DNA of 64,000 nt, from the NCBI GenBank assembly GCA_964514285.1, contig CAZEQC010000002.1, positions 58,416 through 122,415 on the forward strand, in the 5' to 3' direction. Each line of letters opens with the position of its first letter. The stretch's first letter is position 1. The notes below the pieces were generated by a model. The model was not told the origin of the DNA. It saw only the letters and a list, made by a program, of their open reading frames with translations, and did no database searches. Below, piece after piece: positions 24,065-32,567 of this stretch. A program made the translations under genes and the position numbers. This DNA is from SKLM01 sp964514285 (lineage in GTDB: Bacteria > Chloroflexota > Anaerolineae > B4-G1).

Positions 24065-24093
24065 TTGTCCATCTCAGCGTACTGTGCTATAAT
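24065..24093 (+). promoter_or_regulatory. Promoter of the TPR gene at 24142
   Basis: TTGTCC (24065-24070), 17 bases, TATAAT (24088-24093). It has the same -35, spacer and -10 as the divergent promoter facing away from it. Confidence 0.78.
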
Positions 24094-24141
24094 GAACCAT
24101 CACTTTGCTGTGTTGAAGCATCCGTTTATAGAGACGCTCTT

Positions 24142-24828
24142 ATGGGGACAGGTCGAATGACTAAGAAGAAGATGAGCAATGGAGCCCGACGCAAGGCATT
24201 GGAGCACCAGAAGGCAGGTCTTCAAGCCTATCGTGCATGGAACGTTGACCTGGCGATTGAAGAACTCCAGGCTGCCGTGGAACTCGAACCGGACAACGCC
24301 GACTACCAGTTGAATCTCGCTCAGGCTTTGGCCCGCAGCGGTGACTACGATCAGGCGCTTCGCGTCCTGGCCGAGTTTATGAGGTTGAAGCCCGATTCCC
24401 AGCTGACTGAGCGCTTTGAGAAGCTCTTTGCCAGCGGTATGGACGACGTGGAACAGGTGCTGACGGAGAAGATGACTCAGGCGGGGATGCCAGTCGAGGA
24501 GATAGGCGCCGCCTTACAGATGTGGCTGGAGTACCGAGTTGCATTGGGTCGCGAACCGCTGATCATCCGCAAGGCGGAGACCTGGGCAGCGGCACTGGAT
24601 TACATCGTTCGGAAAGTCAACCTGCGTCCGGTGAGACGATACAAGATAGCCGACTTCTACGACGTCAGCGACAGCGCCGTCCGAGACCGACACCGTGATT
24701 TGGTCGACACGCTGGATATCATGCCGTGTGATTACCGCTATTTCACCGGCAAGGAAAACCCACTCGACAAGCTCGTGGAGGCGGCAGAGCTGCTGGAGGA
24801 GCTGGAGGCCCGCTTCCGAGAGACGTAA
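24142..24828 (+). CDS. TPR protein with a C-terminal helix-turn-helix-like region
   Basis: A 228-residue soluble protein. Residues about 20-90 hold two tetratricopeptide repeats (GLQAYRAWNVDLAIEELQAAVELEPDNADYQLNLAQALARSGDYDQAL). The C-terminal part (AETWAAALDYIVRKVN, then YKIADFYDVSDSAVRDRHRDLVDTL) looks like a five-helix HTH reminiscent of cyclin/TFIIB-type repeats. A regulatory or scaffold role is guessed. A second ATG at 24157 is possible; neither has a strong ribosome site. Confidence 0.72.
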   Translation: MGTGRMTKKKMSNGARRKALEHQKAGLQAYRAWNVDLAIEELQAAVELEPDNADYQLNLAQALARSGDYDQALRVLAEFMRLKPDSQLTERFEKLFASGMDDVEQVLTEKMTQAGMPVEEIGAALQMWLEYRVALGREPLIIRKAETWAAALDYIVRKVNLRPVRRYKIADFYDVSDSAVRDRHRDLVDTLDIMPCDYRYFTGKENPLDKLVEAAELLEELEARFRET

Positions 24829-24851
24829 TGAGCGACAGACCGTGGTGCAGC

Positions 24852-25796
24852 CTATGCCACGGTGGTCCGGATGATGCGCGCCGCACCCGTTTCCCGCAGG
24901 GCAACATCTACCTGTTCAAGGCTTTCGGCCCCTACCAAAGCCAGCATATTGCCCCCTTGACCAGCCCCTGAAAGCTTAGCCCCCATCGCACCAGCTCCTC
25001 GCGCGGCAGAGACCAAGCGATTAAGGGGTGGTGAGGAGACCCCCAAACTGACGAGAAGTGTGTGGTTTTCATCCATCAGCGCGCCCAGGGCCCCGACATC
25101 TCCAGCTTCAATCCGTCGCCGCGCCCTCCGGGCAACGTCCCCAATGCAGTTGAACAGCGCCTCGTATCGTGCCGTCTCGCACTGCCAGCCCCTTCGCACC
25201 CGGGCGACAAGACGCTTCGTGGGGCTGGGGAGACCGGTATCGGCAATGAGCAGATTGAAAGGGGCGCCCACGGACAACAACTCTGGCCCAGAGGATGAGG
25301 TGCGCACGAAGTAGACAGGCCGCTCATAAGCGATGACGGTGTTGTCGATCCCGCTGGGCGTACCGTGATGGATCTTCTCTACCTCATAGACGAGATCGCT
25401 TACCTCCGCTGCGGTGAGTTGAGAGCCTATGAACCCCGCCAGAGCCCGCACCATGGCCGTCGAGACGGCAGCCCCACTGCCCAGACCGCTCGCGATCGGG
25501 ATCGTCGATTTGATCGTCAGGGTGGCATCGGGTATCGAAGCACCCAGGTGATCTAGTGTGAGGCGAGCGGCGACGGCAAGTGGATCTCCCTCGGGGGCCG
25601 CCGACAAGTTGAAAGATCTTTCCAGGTCAGCAGCTATTAGGATCAAGCCGCTACTAGGTGCCGCAGGCTCTATTCTGGCCGTAGCCTCGACCCGGGTCAC
25701 CGGAACGGCGATGGCGGGTTCACCGTAGACGACGGCGTGTTCACCGAACAAGATGACTTTCCCAGGCGTCGATGCCTGGACTGACGATCGTGTCAC
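24852..25796 (-). CDS. mvk: Mevalonate kinase
   Basis: A 314-residue GHMP kinase. PGKVILFGEHAVVYGEPAIAVPV is the N-terminal mevalonate kinase signature; PIASGLGSGAAVSTA is the ATP loop, with KIHHGTPSGIDN and GAKLSGAGQGGN as the other GHMP motifs. It phosphorylates mevalonate at C5, so the organism appears to make isoprenoids by a mevalonate route, which is known in several Chloroflexota. No other pathway gene is adjacent. It converges on the TPR gene 23 bases away. Confidence 0.92.
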   Translation of the reverse strand: MTRSSVQASTPGKVILFGEHAVVYGEPAIAVPVTRVEATARIEPAAPSSGLILIAADLERSFNLSAAPEGDPLAVAARLTLDHLGASIPDATLTIKSTIPIASGLGSGAAVSTAMVRALAGFIGSQLTAAEVSDLVYEVEKIHHGTPSGIDNTVIAYERPVYFVRTSSSGPELLSVGAPFNLLIADTGLPSPTKRLVARVRRGWQCETARYEALFNCIGDVARRARRRIEAGDVGALGALMDENHTLLVSLGVSSPPLNRLVSAARGAGAMGAKLSGAGQGGNMLALVGAESLEQVDVALRETGAARIIRTTVA

Positions 25797-25991
25797 GGGT
25801 CTGCTCCTCCTTCTATCAACAGAGCTGAAGCTCCAATTGACACCGGCCTCATACGATGCTACACTTGACGCACTGACCTATCGTGTGAGACAAGCCCCTC
25901 CTTCTTCCCAGGATGACGAAGAGGCCAGGGAGATCAAGCACACTGGCACGGCGAGAGCCGTGGCCAAGCAGTGCGTGCCAAGCGGGTACCT

Positions 25992-27047
25992 ATGGATGAC
26001 CAAAGCGCCAGGCTGTTAGGGATAGGGGAGGCTGCAGCGCAAAAAGGGCACAAAGCTAAGGCGCGGCGCGCGTTTCGGGATCTTCTGCACCACGAGCCGA
26101 CCAACCTGGCAGCCCTGCTTTGGATGGCGTGGCTAAGCGACAATCCCCAAGCCAGTCGAGCCTACGCTGAGCGGGCGCTAGCCCTTGACCCCGACAACGA
26201 CCAAGCGCTGGCAGCCCTCCAATGGGCCAAATCACGCATCCGTCTCTCACGATCGAGCAAGGGGGGCTCTGATAAGCCACGGAGGGTTTCGGTCAGCGAA
26301 CGGTGGCGCCGTTTCATTCCCCTTGTCGCTCTCGGGTCCGTCTTAGCCTTTGTTGCTGGGATGGCCTTAGTCATCCTCTGGTACTCACCTCAGGAGCTGT
26401 CTGTAGGGCTCGCCCTGGCAGCCACACCTTGCCCAACACCAACAGTGACATCGCTGTCAGCGTCACCATCCGCCACAGCGACGTCAACCATGACGCCCAC
26501 GGGAACCGCCACACCAACCAGAACCCGGACGCCAACCCCTACACCGACACCAACACAAACCTCGACGCCAACACCGACACCGAATCCCTCGGACACCCCA
26601 ACGCCACAGCCCACTGCAACGCCTCGGGTCACCGAACCGCCCCCATCCCCCACACCGGAGGACCTGTCACCGGCGAACTCGTCCCTCGGGGGCAACGTTC
26701 GATGGATCGACGTAGACCTGAGCCGCCAGACGCTCACAGCCTATGCGGGTCGGACCCCGGTGCGCTCCACCCTGGTCTCAACAGGATTGCCTGGAACGCC
26801 CACACCGGTTGGGAAATACCACATCTACGTCAAGTTCATCCGGGACGATATGAGCGGGCCTGACTATTACCTGCCCGACGTACCTTACACGATGTACTTT
26901 TACCGGGGCTACGGCATCCACGGTACGTACTGGCACAGTAATTTCGGCCATCCTATGAGTCACGGTTGTATCAATCTGCCCACCGAAGAGGCCCAATGGC
27001 TCTTCCACTGGGCTTCAGTGGGCACTCTGGTCTACATCCACTGGTGA
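25992..27047 (+). CDS. L,D-transpeptidase (YkuD) with a cytoplasmic TPR-like N-terminus
   Basis: A 351-residue protein from ATG 25992. Residues about 1-75 form helical TPR-like repeats (AKARRAFRDLLHHEPTNLAALLW), then a membrane span (about 108-128), a Thr-Pro linker (about 145-225), and a C-terminal YkuD domain. The catalytic motif is GHPMSHGCINL with the active Cys, preceded by YGIHGTYW. L,D-transpeptidases form 3-3 crosslinks or attach proteins to peptidoglycan. The TPR part is predicted inside the cell and the enzyme outside. A GTG seven codons earlier is an alternative start. Confidence 0.88.
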   Translation: MDDQSARLLGIGEAAAQKGHKAKARRAFRDLLHHEPTNLAALLWMAWLSDNPQASRAYAERALALDPDNDQALAALQWAKSRIRLSRSSKGGSDKPRRVSVSERWRRFIPLVALGSVLAFVAGMALVILWYSPQELSVGLALAATPCPTPTVTSLSASPSATATSTMTPTGTATPTRTRTPTPTPTPTQTSTPTPTPNPSDTPTPQPTATPRVTEPPPSPTPEDLSPANSSLGGNVRWIDVDLSRQTLTAYAGRTPVRSTLVSTGLPGTPTPVGKYHIYVKFIRDDMSGPDYYLPDVPYTMYFYRGYGIHGTYWHSNFGHPMSHGCINLPTEEAQWLFHWASVGTLVYIHW

Positions 27048-27104
27048 AATCGTCGTCAAGGTTGTTCAGCGCTTCGGCGCGGGCTTACAGCAGGGCCTCG
27101 GCGC

Positions 27105-29114
27105 TCAGTCCGTTATCTCGTAGCTGTACGAAGCCAACTCTGTCGTAACCGGTGCAAGGCCGGATACCGTGATGACCGCCCGATCCGCCTCCTCACTTAG
27201 GGGGACAGTCCACGTACCCGTCTGATCTTGGTTGAGTACCAGGTGCTCGACCGTCGTTTCGCGGCCAAAGAGAACCATCTGCACCAGCCAGCGCGGAGAG
27301 AGGACGTTGGCATGGCGAATGAAGCCTGCCGACTCCCATCCTCCCTGGTCCGTCTCGAAATCGCTCGAATAGCCGATCTCTGGGATACTCACATCATCCA
27401 AGACGAGGCCAGGACGGTTGACAGCGTCATCAGTGATGTACTCGAAGCGAAGAAGAATCTGTTGACCAACGTAATCGGAGAGATCAACCTCCTCCTTGAT
27501 CCACTTAGGGGTCTCCCCACCGCCGCTATGCCCCGTGTAGCTCCAACCAAACGAGTTGCCGTTAGGATTGGTGTTCACGCCGGAGGGCGTCTTGAGGATA
27601 TCCCAGGTCTTTCCCCCGTCTTCACTGGCCTCCACGTAAGCATAGTCCCAATCCTCCTCAATGTCATACCACGTCCAATAGGACAGCGTGGCCTGACTGA
27701 CGTCAGAGAGATCGAAGGATTGTGTCAGAGACATATCGGAGTCGTCACCCCGATTCGACCAGTAGATGTACTGTCCGCTCTGGGCCGTCGTGTCGACCAA
27801 GCCCACCTGTGTGGAGCCGGTGAACGTAAAAGTCAAGGGCCGTTCGCCCTGCAACTCGATGTAGTCGGTGCCGTGCTGATGAACGGTCGCCTCCTCCGAG
27901 ACAGGATAGGCGTTCTGGAAATAGGTCGTCTCGATATCGACGCCAGGAGGATCGATATCCTCGTAGCCATAGCGACCATCAGCGAGCGTGGGATCGTCAA
28001 GGAGATTAGCGATGATCCAATCACCAAACAGGGCTTCGTAGCTCAGATCACTCCCCTGGCTTTCGAGCACGTCCTCCACGCTGGTGAAGGCGTTCTCCTC
28101 GTGAGCTACCAAGGCCTTGGTCGCATCGGAGCCGAAACGATCCAGGAAATACGACGTGAAGAGGTAAGCACCTCCGTAGTTAGGACCGGCAGAACCGGGT
28201 CCCGAAGGCCACGTGTTCAGTTGAGTATCCGGTGCCTCGGTGAAGAGATAGTCGGTCCCTCCAACGTCGAAGCCATTCAGGTAAGTCGCGAGTTCGGAAA
28301 AGCCCTCATTCAACCAGGTCTCCTCGTTACGGTCATTATACCAATGGATCATATGCTGGAACTCGTGCGCCAACACGCCGTTGTAGAAGGCACTGTTGGG
28401 TGACACGTTGTCGATGTTGATGTAGAACATCTCCATCTCATTGGAATCCTCTCGAACCTGAGAGACGAACTCATCGGCGCTGGAGTAGTAGCCAGCGACG
28501 GAGTTCCCCAGATTCGTAGCGTGAAGGATGCTTAAATGGGGATCGTTGTCCACTCCCGGATTCCACTCGGAGCCGAAGAAAGCTCGATTGGTGACATACG
28601 ACTGCTCCTCGAAGAGATCTGCCGCGGCCTCCAACTCATCTTGATCGACACGTTCACCCTCCTCGACCCACATATAGACATGCTCAGTCTTATACTGCAA
28701 GGTGGCATAGAGGTCGAACTGCTCCTCTGTGTCTACATTGGAGGCGTGAAAGAGGCGACGCGTGCCAACCTCGTAGTCGGGAGAGCCACCTTCGTTGGTC
28801 GTGCGGGGCGTGTCAGGCGGCAGGCCGCGCAGTCGCACCGCCAACTCGTGGAGGTCGCGGACCGGAACGACGGTGTCCTCCAGTAGTGCCTCGGTCTCTT
28901 TTCCGATATCACCCGGTGGATCTCGCTTGACCTCAGGCGTGGGAGCGGGTGTCCGTGTGTGGGGCAAGGAAGGGACTGTCACCTCAAAGTCAGGGCGCTC
29001 CGGGAAGTCCCCCGGGCTATTCAAGACAAGCAAGCCTCCTGTACAACAGCAACAAGCTACAGCCAATACCAGAACCACAACGGCCACCACGATAAGAAGA
29101 TGAGAAGTTTCCAT
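27105..29114 (-). CDS. Secreted zinc metalloprotease (immune inhibitor A/M6- or hyicolysin-like)
   Basis: A 669-residue protein with an N-terminal membrane segment (about 5-24) running into a CCCC cluster, then a Pro-rich linker and a protease domain. The zinc site is AHEFQHMIHW (HExxH) followed by NEGFSELATYL, whose Glu may be the third ligand. FYNG and Trp-rich regions resemble M30/M6 enzymes. The C-terminal part (about 430-640) contains a MAM/jelly-roll-like domain (SLTQSFDLSDVSQATLSYWTWYDIE, DLSDYVGQQILLRFEYITDDAV, LVLDDVSIPEIGY) found in immune inhibitor A. It probably degrades proteins outside the cell. Family assignment between M6 and M30 is uncertain. Confidence 0.82.
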   Translation of the reverse strand: METSHLLIVVAVVVLVLAVACCCCTGGLLVLNSPGDFPERPDFEVTVPSLPHTRTPAPTPEVKRDPPGDIGKETEALLEDTVVPVRDLHELAVRLRGLPPDTPRTTNEGGSPDYEVGTRRLFHASNVDTEEQFDLYATLQYKTEHVYMWVEEGERVDQDELEAAADLFEEQSYVTNRAFFGSEWNPGVDNDPHLSILHATNLGNSVAGYYSSADEFVSQVREDSNEMEMFYINIDNVSPNSAFYNGVLAHEFQHMIHWYNDRNEETWLNEGFSELATYLNGFDVGGTDYLFTEAPDTQLNTWPSGPGSAGPNYGGAYLFTSYFLDRFGSDATKALVAHEENAFTSVEDVLESQGSDLSYEALFGDWIIANLLDDPTLADGRYGYEDIDPPGVDIETTYFQNAYPVSEEATVHQHGTDYIELQGERPLTFTFTGSTQVGLVDTTAQSGQYIYWSNRGDDSDMSLTQSFDLSDVSQATLSYWTWYDIEEDWDYAYVEASEDGGKTWDILKTPSGVNTNPNGNSFGWSYTGHSGGGETPKWIKEEVDLSDYVGQQILLRFEYITDDAVNRPGLVLDDVSIPEIGYSSDFETDQGGWESAGFIRHANVLSPRWLVQMVLFGRETTVEHLVLNQDQTGTWTVPLSEEADRAVITVSGLAPVTTELASYSYEITD

Positions 29115-29228
29115 CTGTCACCCCTATATAGTCTTGATAAACGCCTACTTTTTCTTCAGTTAGATCGTATTATAACATCAAGTCAGGTGTGGGGGAAGGT
29201 CAAGCCCTGTGAGCGAGGCTCGCGCTTC

Positions 29229-29257
29229 TTGTCGTGTTCCGGCCCACAGAGTATAAT
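29229..29257 (+). promoter_or_regulatory. Promoter of the DUF6391/holA transcription unit
   Basis: TTGTCG (29229-29234), 17 bases, TATAAT (29252-29257). A divergent TATAAT (29174-29169, minus strand) may serve the protease gene but has no convincing -35. Confidence 0.72.
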
Positions 29258-29353
29258 CGTAGAGCAAGCTAGGTCCCGGAGGGACCGTGACTTTGGCCGA
29301 TGAAGCACAGCTTAGACCCAGATGAGGTTGTCTCAGAAATCCCAGGAGGAGAA

Positions 29354-29890
29354 ATGAATCAAGGACTCCTATCGCGTGTGCTGGATCTCCCTTTGGTCTC
29401 TCGGGTGCGACGCAATCATGCGCTTGAGCACGCGACTATGCAAGTACTGACGGAGACCCATAGCACGGCGCGGTTGATGGGCCGTTCATCATTCTGGGGA
29501 TTCATCATCTATGGGGATGTCGAGACAGAGGAGCTACTTAACGCGGCCCGGGAGGGGCTACAACGGTTGAAGGATGGTCAGCGAACGATGGCTATCCACC
29601 CCAACTGCGGTTCTAACTACGTCGTCGCCGGTGCTATTGCCGGCCTGGGTGCCTTCCTGGCCATGGGAGGCTTCGTTCAGGATAAGGAAGAGGGTTTCCT
29701 GGATCGCCTCGCCCGTCTCCCGCTGGCCTGTGCCATTGGAACGCTGGGGGTCATTCTTTCCAGACCTCTAGGAAGCGCGTTCCAGGCCTACGTCACCACG
29801 GAGGCCAACGTCGGTGATCTGTACATCGTGGGAGCCACGAAGAGCGAACGAGCGGGCGCACCCGTTCACTTCGTACAGACCAAGGGTTAG
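29354..29890 (+). CDS. DUF6391-type membrane protein
   Basis: A 178-residue protein from ATG 29354, chosen because AGGAGGAGA precedes it (an in-frame ATG at 29300 lacks one). RVRRNHALEHATMQVLTETHS, RLMGRSSFWGFIIYGDVETE and MAIHPNCGSNYVVAGAIAGLGAF are strongly patterned and recall proteins of Cyanobacteria and Chloroflexota annotated DUF6391. Two membrane segments lie at about 95-115 and 125-145. The conserved HALEHAT and HPNCGSN suggest a metal site, which is inference. Function unknown. Confidence 0.72.
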   Translation: MNQGLLSRVLDLPLVSRVRRNHALEHATMQVLTETHSTARLMGRSSFWGFIIYGDVETEELLNAAREGLQRLKDGQRTMAIHPNCGSNYVVAGAIAGLGAFLAMGGFVQDKEEGFLDRLARLPLACAIGTLGVILSRPLGSAFQAYVTTEANVGDLYIVGATKSERAGAPVHFVQTKG

Positions 29891-29970
29891 TCTACACCAT
29901 TGAGATGTGCTAGACGCCCGAGCTGACTGTCCGAGAGTGTTGCAAGGCGACCTTTCAAGCCAAGGGTAAG

Positions 29971-30984
29971 ATGACCAAGCCAACGCCCACCTTCTACGTG
30001 CTGCACGGCGAGGACGAGTTCACACGCTCCGAGACCCTGGCCGATTTCAAGCGCAGACTTGGCCCGCCGGATACCGTGGATTTGAATACAACGGTCCTGG
30101 ACGGGAAGAGGTTGACGTTGGGCGAGCTACATCACGCCTGCGACGCCGTGCCATTCCTGGCGGATAAGCGATTGGTCATCGTCACTGGGTTGCTGTCCAG
30201 GTTGAGCCCGCGAAGAAAGAAGACCCTTTCCGAAGCCAAGCAGAAACTCCTCAATGACCTAGCCGACTATCTTCCTCATCTGCCGCCAACGACGCGCCTC
30301 GTCCTGGTCGAAGATCGGTCCCTACCATCCAAGCATCCTATTCTCAAACTGGCCAGACAGGAGGAGCGAGGTTACGTCAAGCGGTTTGATCGACCGGATG
30401 CCCGGGACCTTCCTCAGTGGATCAAGAGGCGAGTCCAGGCACATGGGGGAGACATCGAACCTCGCGCTGCACATCGCCTGGCCGCCATCGTCGGCGCTGA
30501 CCTGCGTCTGCTCGACCAAGAAATTGTCAAACTGGTCACCTATAAGGATGAAGAGGGACCTATCAATGAGAGCGACGTTGAGAAGCTTGTGCCGTATTCC
30601 CAAGACGCCGTCATCTTTGACCTGGTTGATGCCTTGGGGCATCGCGACGGAAGCACAGCCGCAGACACACTGCATCGCCTGATCAGCGAAGGGGAGCACC
30701 CTTTGAGGCTACTAGGGATGATCATTCGACAGTTTCGGCTTCTCATCCAGGTGAAGACGCTGAAAGACAAGGGAGCCTTGCCGCGAGACATCTCCAAGAC
30801 GCTAGGCATCCACCCCTTTCCAGCTCGCAAGCTTCACCGTCAAGCGACCCATTTCACCCCTGCGCAGCTTGAGAAGGTCTATCGCTACCTATCAGAGACC
30901 GACTTAGCTATCAAGACCGGCAAGATGGATGCCGAATTGGCCCTTGATCTTCTGGTGGCTGGCTTAGCCACAACAGAGCGCTAG
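29971..30984 (+). CDS. holA: DNA polymerase III delta subunit
   Basis: A 337-residue clamp-loader delta subunit. FYVLHGEDEFTRSETLADFK at the start, then LADKRLVIVTGLLSRL, LPPTTRLVLVEDRSLP, and a C-terminal collar domain (DLVDALGHRDGSTAADTLHRLISEGEHPLRLLGMIIRQFRLL, LSETDLAIKTGKMDAELALDLLV) are typical of HolA. It opens the sliding clamp during DNA replication. It follows the DUF6391 gene by 80 bases and may share its promoter. Confidence 0.92.
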   Translation: MTKPTPTFYVLHGEDEFTRSETLADFKRRLGPPDTVDLNTTVLDGKRLTLGELHHACDAVPFLADKRLVIVTGLLSRLSPRRKKTLSEAKQKLLNDLADYLPHLPPTTRLVLVEDRSLPSKHPILKLARQEERGYVKRFDRPDARDLPQWIKRRVQAHGGDIEPRAAHRLAAIVGADLRLLDQEIVKLVTYKDEEGPINESDVEKLVPYSQDAVIFDLVDALGHRDGSTAADTLHRLISEGEHPLRLLGMIIRQFRLLIQVKTLKDKGALPRDISKTLGIHPFPARKLHRQATHFTPAQLEKVYRYLSETDLAIKTGKMDAELALDLLVAGLATTER

Positions 30985-31005
30985 AGACGGTTTGAGGATG
31001 GCATT

Positions 31006-31034
31006 TTGCTAGGCGTGACGTGGCATGCTATAAT
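31006..31034 (+). promoter_or_regulatory. Promoter of the double-HTH regulator gene
   Basis: TTGCTA (31006-31011), 17 bases, TATAAT (31029-31034), starting about 22 bases after the holA stop. The leader is about 29 bases and contains AGGAGGA before the ATG. Confidence 0.75.
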
Positions 31035-31069
31035 CGAGGCCAAGGTGAAGTTGCTCACAGGAGGAACTT

Positions 31070-31741
31070 ATGGTTGAGAGAAGACTAATACTCCGTGATC
31101 GGATCATTGGCGTGCTCTTGCGCCACACACGAAAGCAGAATGGGCGAACGAAGGCCGAGTGCGCCGACGCTTTGGGGGTCTCTACCGGCACCCTCGATGC
31201 CTATGAGGAAGGCCGCGAGTCCATCTCGCTGCCAGAGCTGGAGGTGCTGGGCTACGTATTAGACACGCCGATCAGCCGTCTCTTGGATCATGAGGCGGAG
31301 GTGCAGACAGAAGCAGACGATCCAGATTTTGAGGCGACCATAGGCCTACGGCACCGTATCATTGGAGCGCTGCTGCGTCAAGCACGAACAGAAGCGGGGC
31401 TGACACAGGAGGATCTGGCCGAGGTACTCAATTGCTCACCTGATTGCATTGCTGAGTACGAGCATAGCGAACAATCAGTTCCCGTTGCCGAGTTGGAGCT
31501 GCTGGCGCAACACCTGGATTTGCCCTTTAAGCACTTCCTTGACGGAGACCGAGGGCCTGTCGGGACATGGCACCGGCAAGAGGAGATCGATCGCGACTTC
31601 CACGAGCTCCCTATTCCCGTACAGAGGTTTGTCACCAAGCCAATCAACATTAAGTACCTTGAGTTGGCTATGAAGCTATCCAAGATGCCCGCAAGCAAGC
31701 TGCGGGCGATTGCAGAGGGGCTTCTGGAGATCACCTATTAG
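31070..31741 (+). CDS. Transcriptional regulator with two tandem XRE-type HTH domains
   Basis: A 223-residue protein. Two Cro/C1-type HTH modules of about 65 residues repeat each other: RDRIIGVLLRHTRKQNG...ADALGVSTGTLDAYEEGRESISLPELEVLGYVL and RHRIIGALLRQARTEAG...AEVLNCSPDCIAEYEHSEQSVPVAELELLAQHL. The repeat arose by internal duplication. The tail (about 160-223) has no recognised domain. Two linked DNA-binding heads could read a direct-repeat operator as a monomer. Targets unknown. A SD sequence AGGAGGA precedes the ATG. Confidence 0.85.
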   Translation: MVERRLILRDRIIGVLLRHTRKQNGRTKAECADALGVSTGTLDAYEEGRESISLPELEVLGYVLDTPISRLLDHEAEVQTEADDPDFEATIGLRHRIIGALLRQARTEAGLTQEDLAEVLNCSPDCIAEYEHSEQSVPVAELELLAQHLDLPFKHFLDGDRGPVGTWHRQEEIDRDFHELPIPVQRFVTKPINIKYLELAMKLSKMPASKLRAIAEGLLEITY

Positions 31742-31766
31742 CTAGCATCGGCCCCGGCGTTCTACA

Positions 31767-31788
31767 CGTCGCCCCTGAGTGGGCGACG
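31767..31788 (+). terminator. Hairpin after the double-HTH gene
   Basis: CGTCGCCC (31767-31774), 6-base loop, GGGCGACG (31781-31788), 26 bases after the stop codon. No U-tract follows, so only weakly supported. Confidence 0.45.
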
Positions 31789-31862
31789 GCCGATTCGATG
31801 CCCAGTGCAACGCACCCGATCACCTCTAGGGTGCATCAAACCCGCGGATTGGAGGCGCGAAG

Positions 31863-32408
31863 ATGAATGAGATGATGAGTGCACAGGACATGAAGGAAGA
31901 AGGTTTGCGGTTGTTCCAGGAGGGCCTCTACCCTGAAGCTGCTGAGAAGTTCGAGCAAGCTCGTCAAACGTTCGAGTCTGAGGGAGACGTGGTCGAAGCT
32001 GCCGAGATGCTCAACAACCTGGGTATCGTCTACCGTATGCGGCGTGAATGGGACAAGGCCATCGACGCTTTGGAACGCGCTCAATCCGCCTTTTCGCAGC
32101 TGAGCGACCGCAGCCGGGAAGCCCAAGTCCTCGGCAATCTGGGAGGTCTCTACGCAAGCCAAGGACAGCGGGAAAAGGCAAGAGCGTCTTTGCGCGAGTC
32201 AGCCAACATCTTCGCCGATCTGGGCGACGAACAACGAGAGGGAGAGACGCTGCTTGCTCTGGGGGTCCAACAGTGGAAAGCAGGGGACCGCCAGACTGGT
32301 CTAGCGACCTATCAGGCCGGCCTTAAGACACTAGAGAGACCCTCGGCCGGTCAGAAGGCCTTGCGCGGGCTGCTCGATCTGCGCAACAGGTTGCTCGGCA
32401 GCAGCTAG
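31863..32408 (+). CDS. Tetratricopeptide repeat protein
   Basis: A 181-residue cytoplasmic protein made of four TPR-type helical pairs (EGLRLFQEGLYPEAAEKFEQARQTFESEGD, AEMLNNLGIVYRMRREWDKAIDALERAQ, AQVLGNLGGLYASQGQREKARASLRES, GETLLALGVQQWKAGDRQTGLATYQAGL). A clear GGAGG ribosome site lies 7 bases before the ATG. It is likely a scaffold; partners unknown. Confidence 0.82.
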   Translation: MNEMMSAQDMKEEGLRLFQEGLYPEAAEKFEQARQTFESEGDVVEAAEMLNNLGIVYRMRREWDKAIDALERAQSAFSQLSDRSREAQVLGNLGGLYASQGQREKARASLRESANIFADLGDEQREGETLLALGVQQWKAGDRQTGLATYQAGLKTLERPSAGQKALRGLLDLRNRLLGSS

Positions 32409-32500
32409 GCAGCACCACCCGATGTAACCTAACGGCGAACCGCTAGCTTCGGGCCGCCTTCGCCTGTCTGTGCGAACTGTCGGCCCGGCTTTGGCACCGA

Positions 32501-32530
32501 AGGGCAGTGAGACCTCTGTCTCACTGCCCT
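32501..32530. terminator. 13-bp hairpin between convergent TPR and pheT genes
   Basis: AGGGCAGTGAGAC (32501-32513), a 4-base loop and the perfect complement (32518-32530). It lies between the TPR gene stop (32408) and the pheT stop (32568) and could terminate both. No clear U-tract. Confidence 0.7.
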
Positions 32531-32567
32531 CGCAGCAATTGAGTTCCCGAGGAACAGAGCCCGCAGA

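Noticed and set aside
27228..28403. A 391-codon plus-strand open frame inside the metalloprotease gene
   Set aside because: Shadow of the protease; the minus-strand frame has a clear HExxH domain and export signal.
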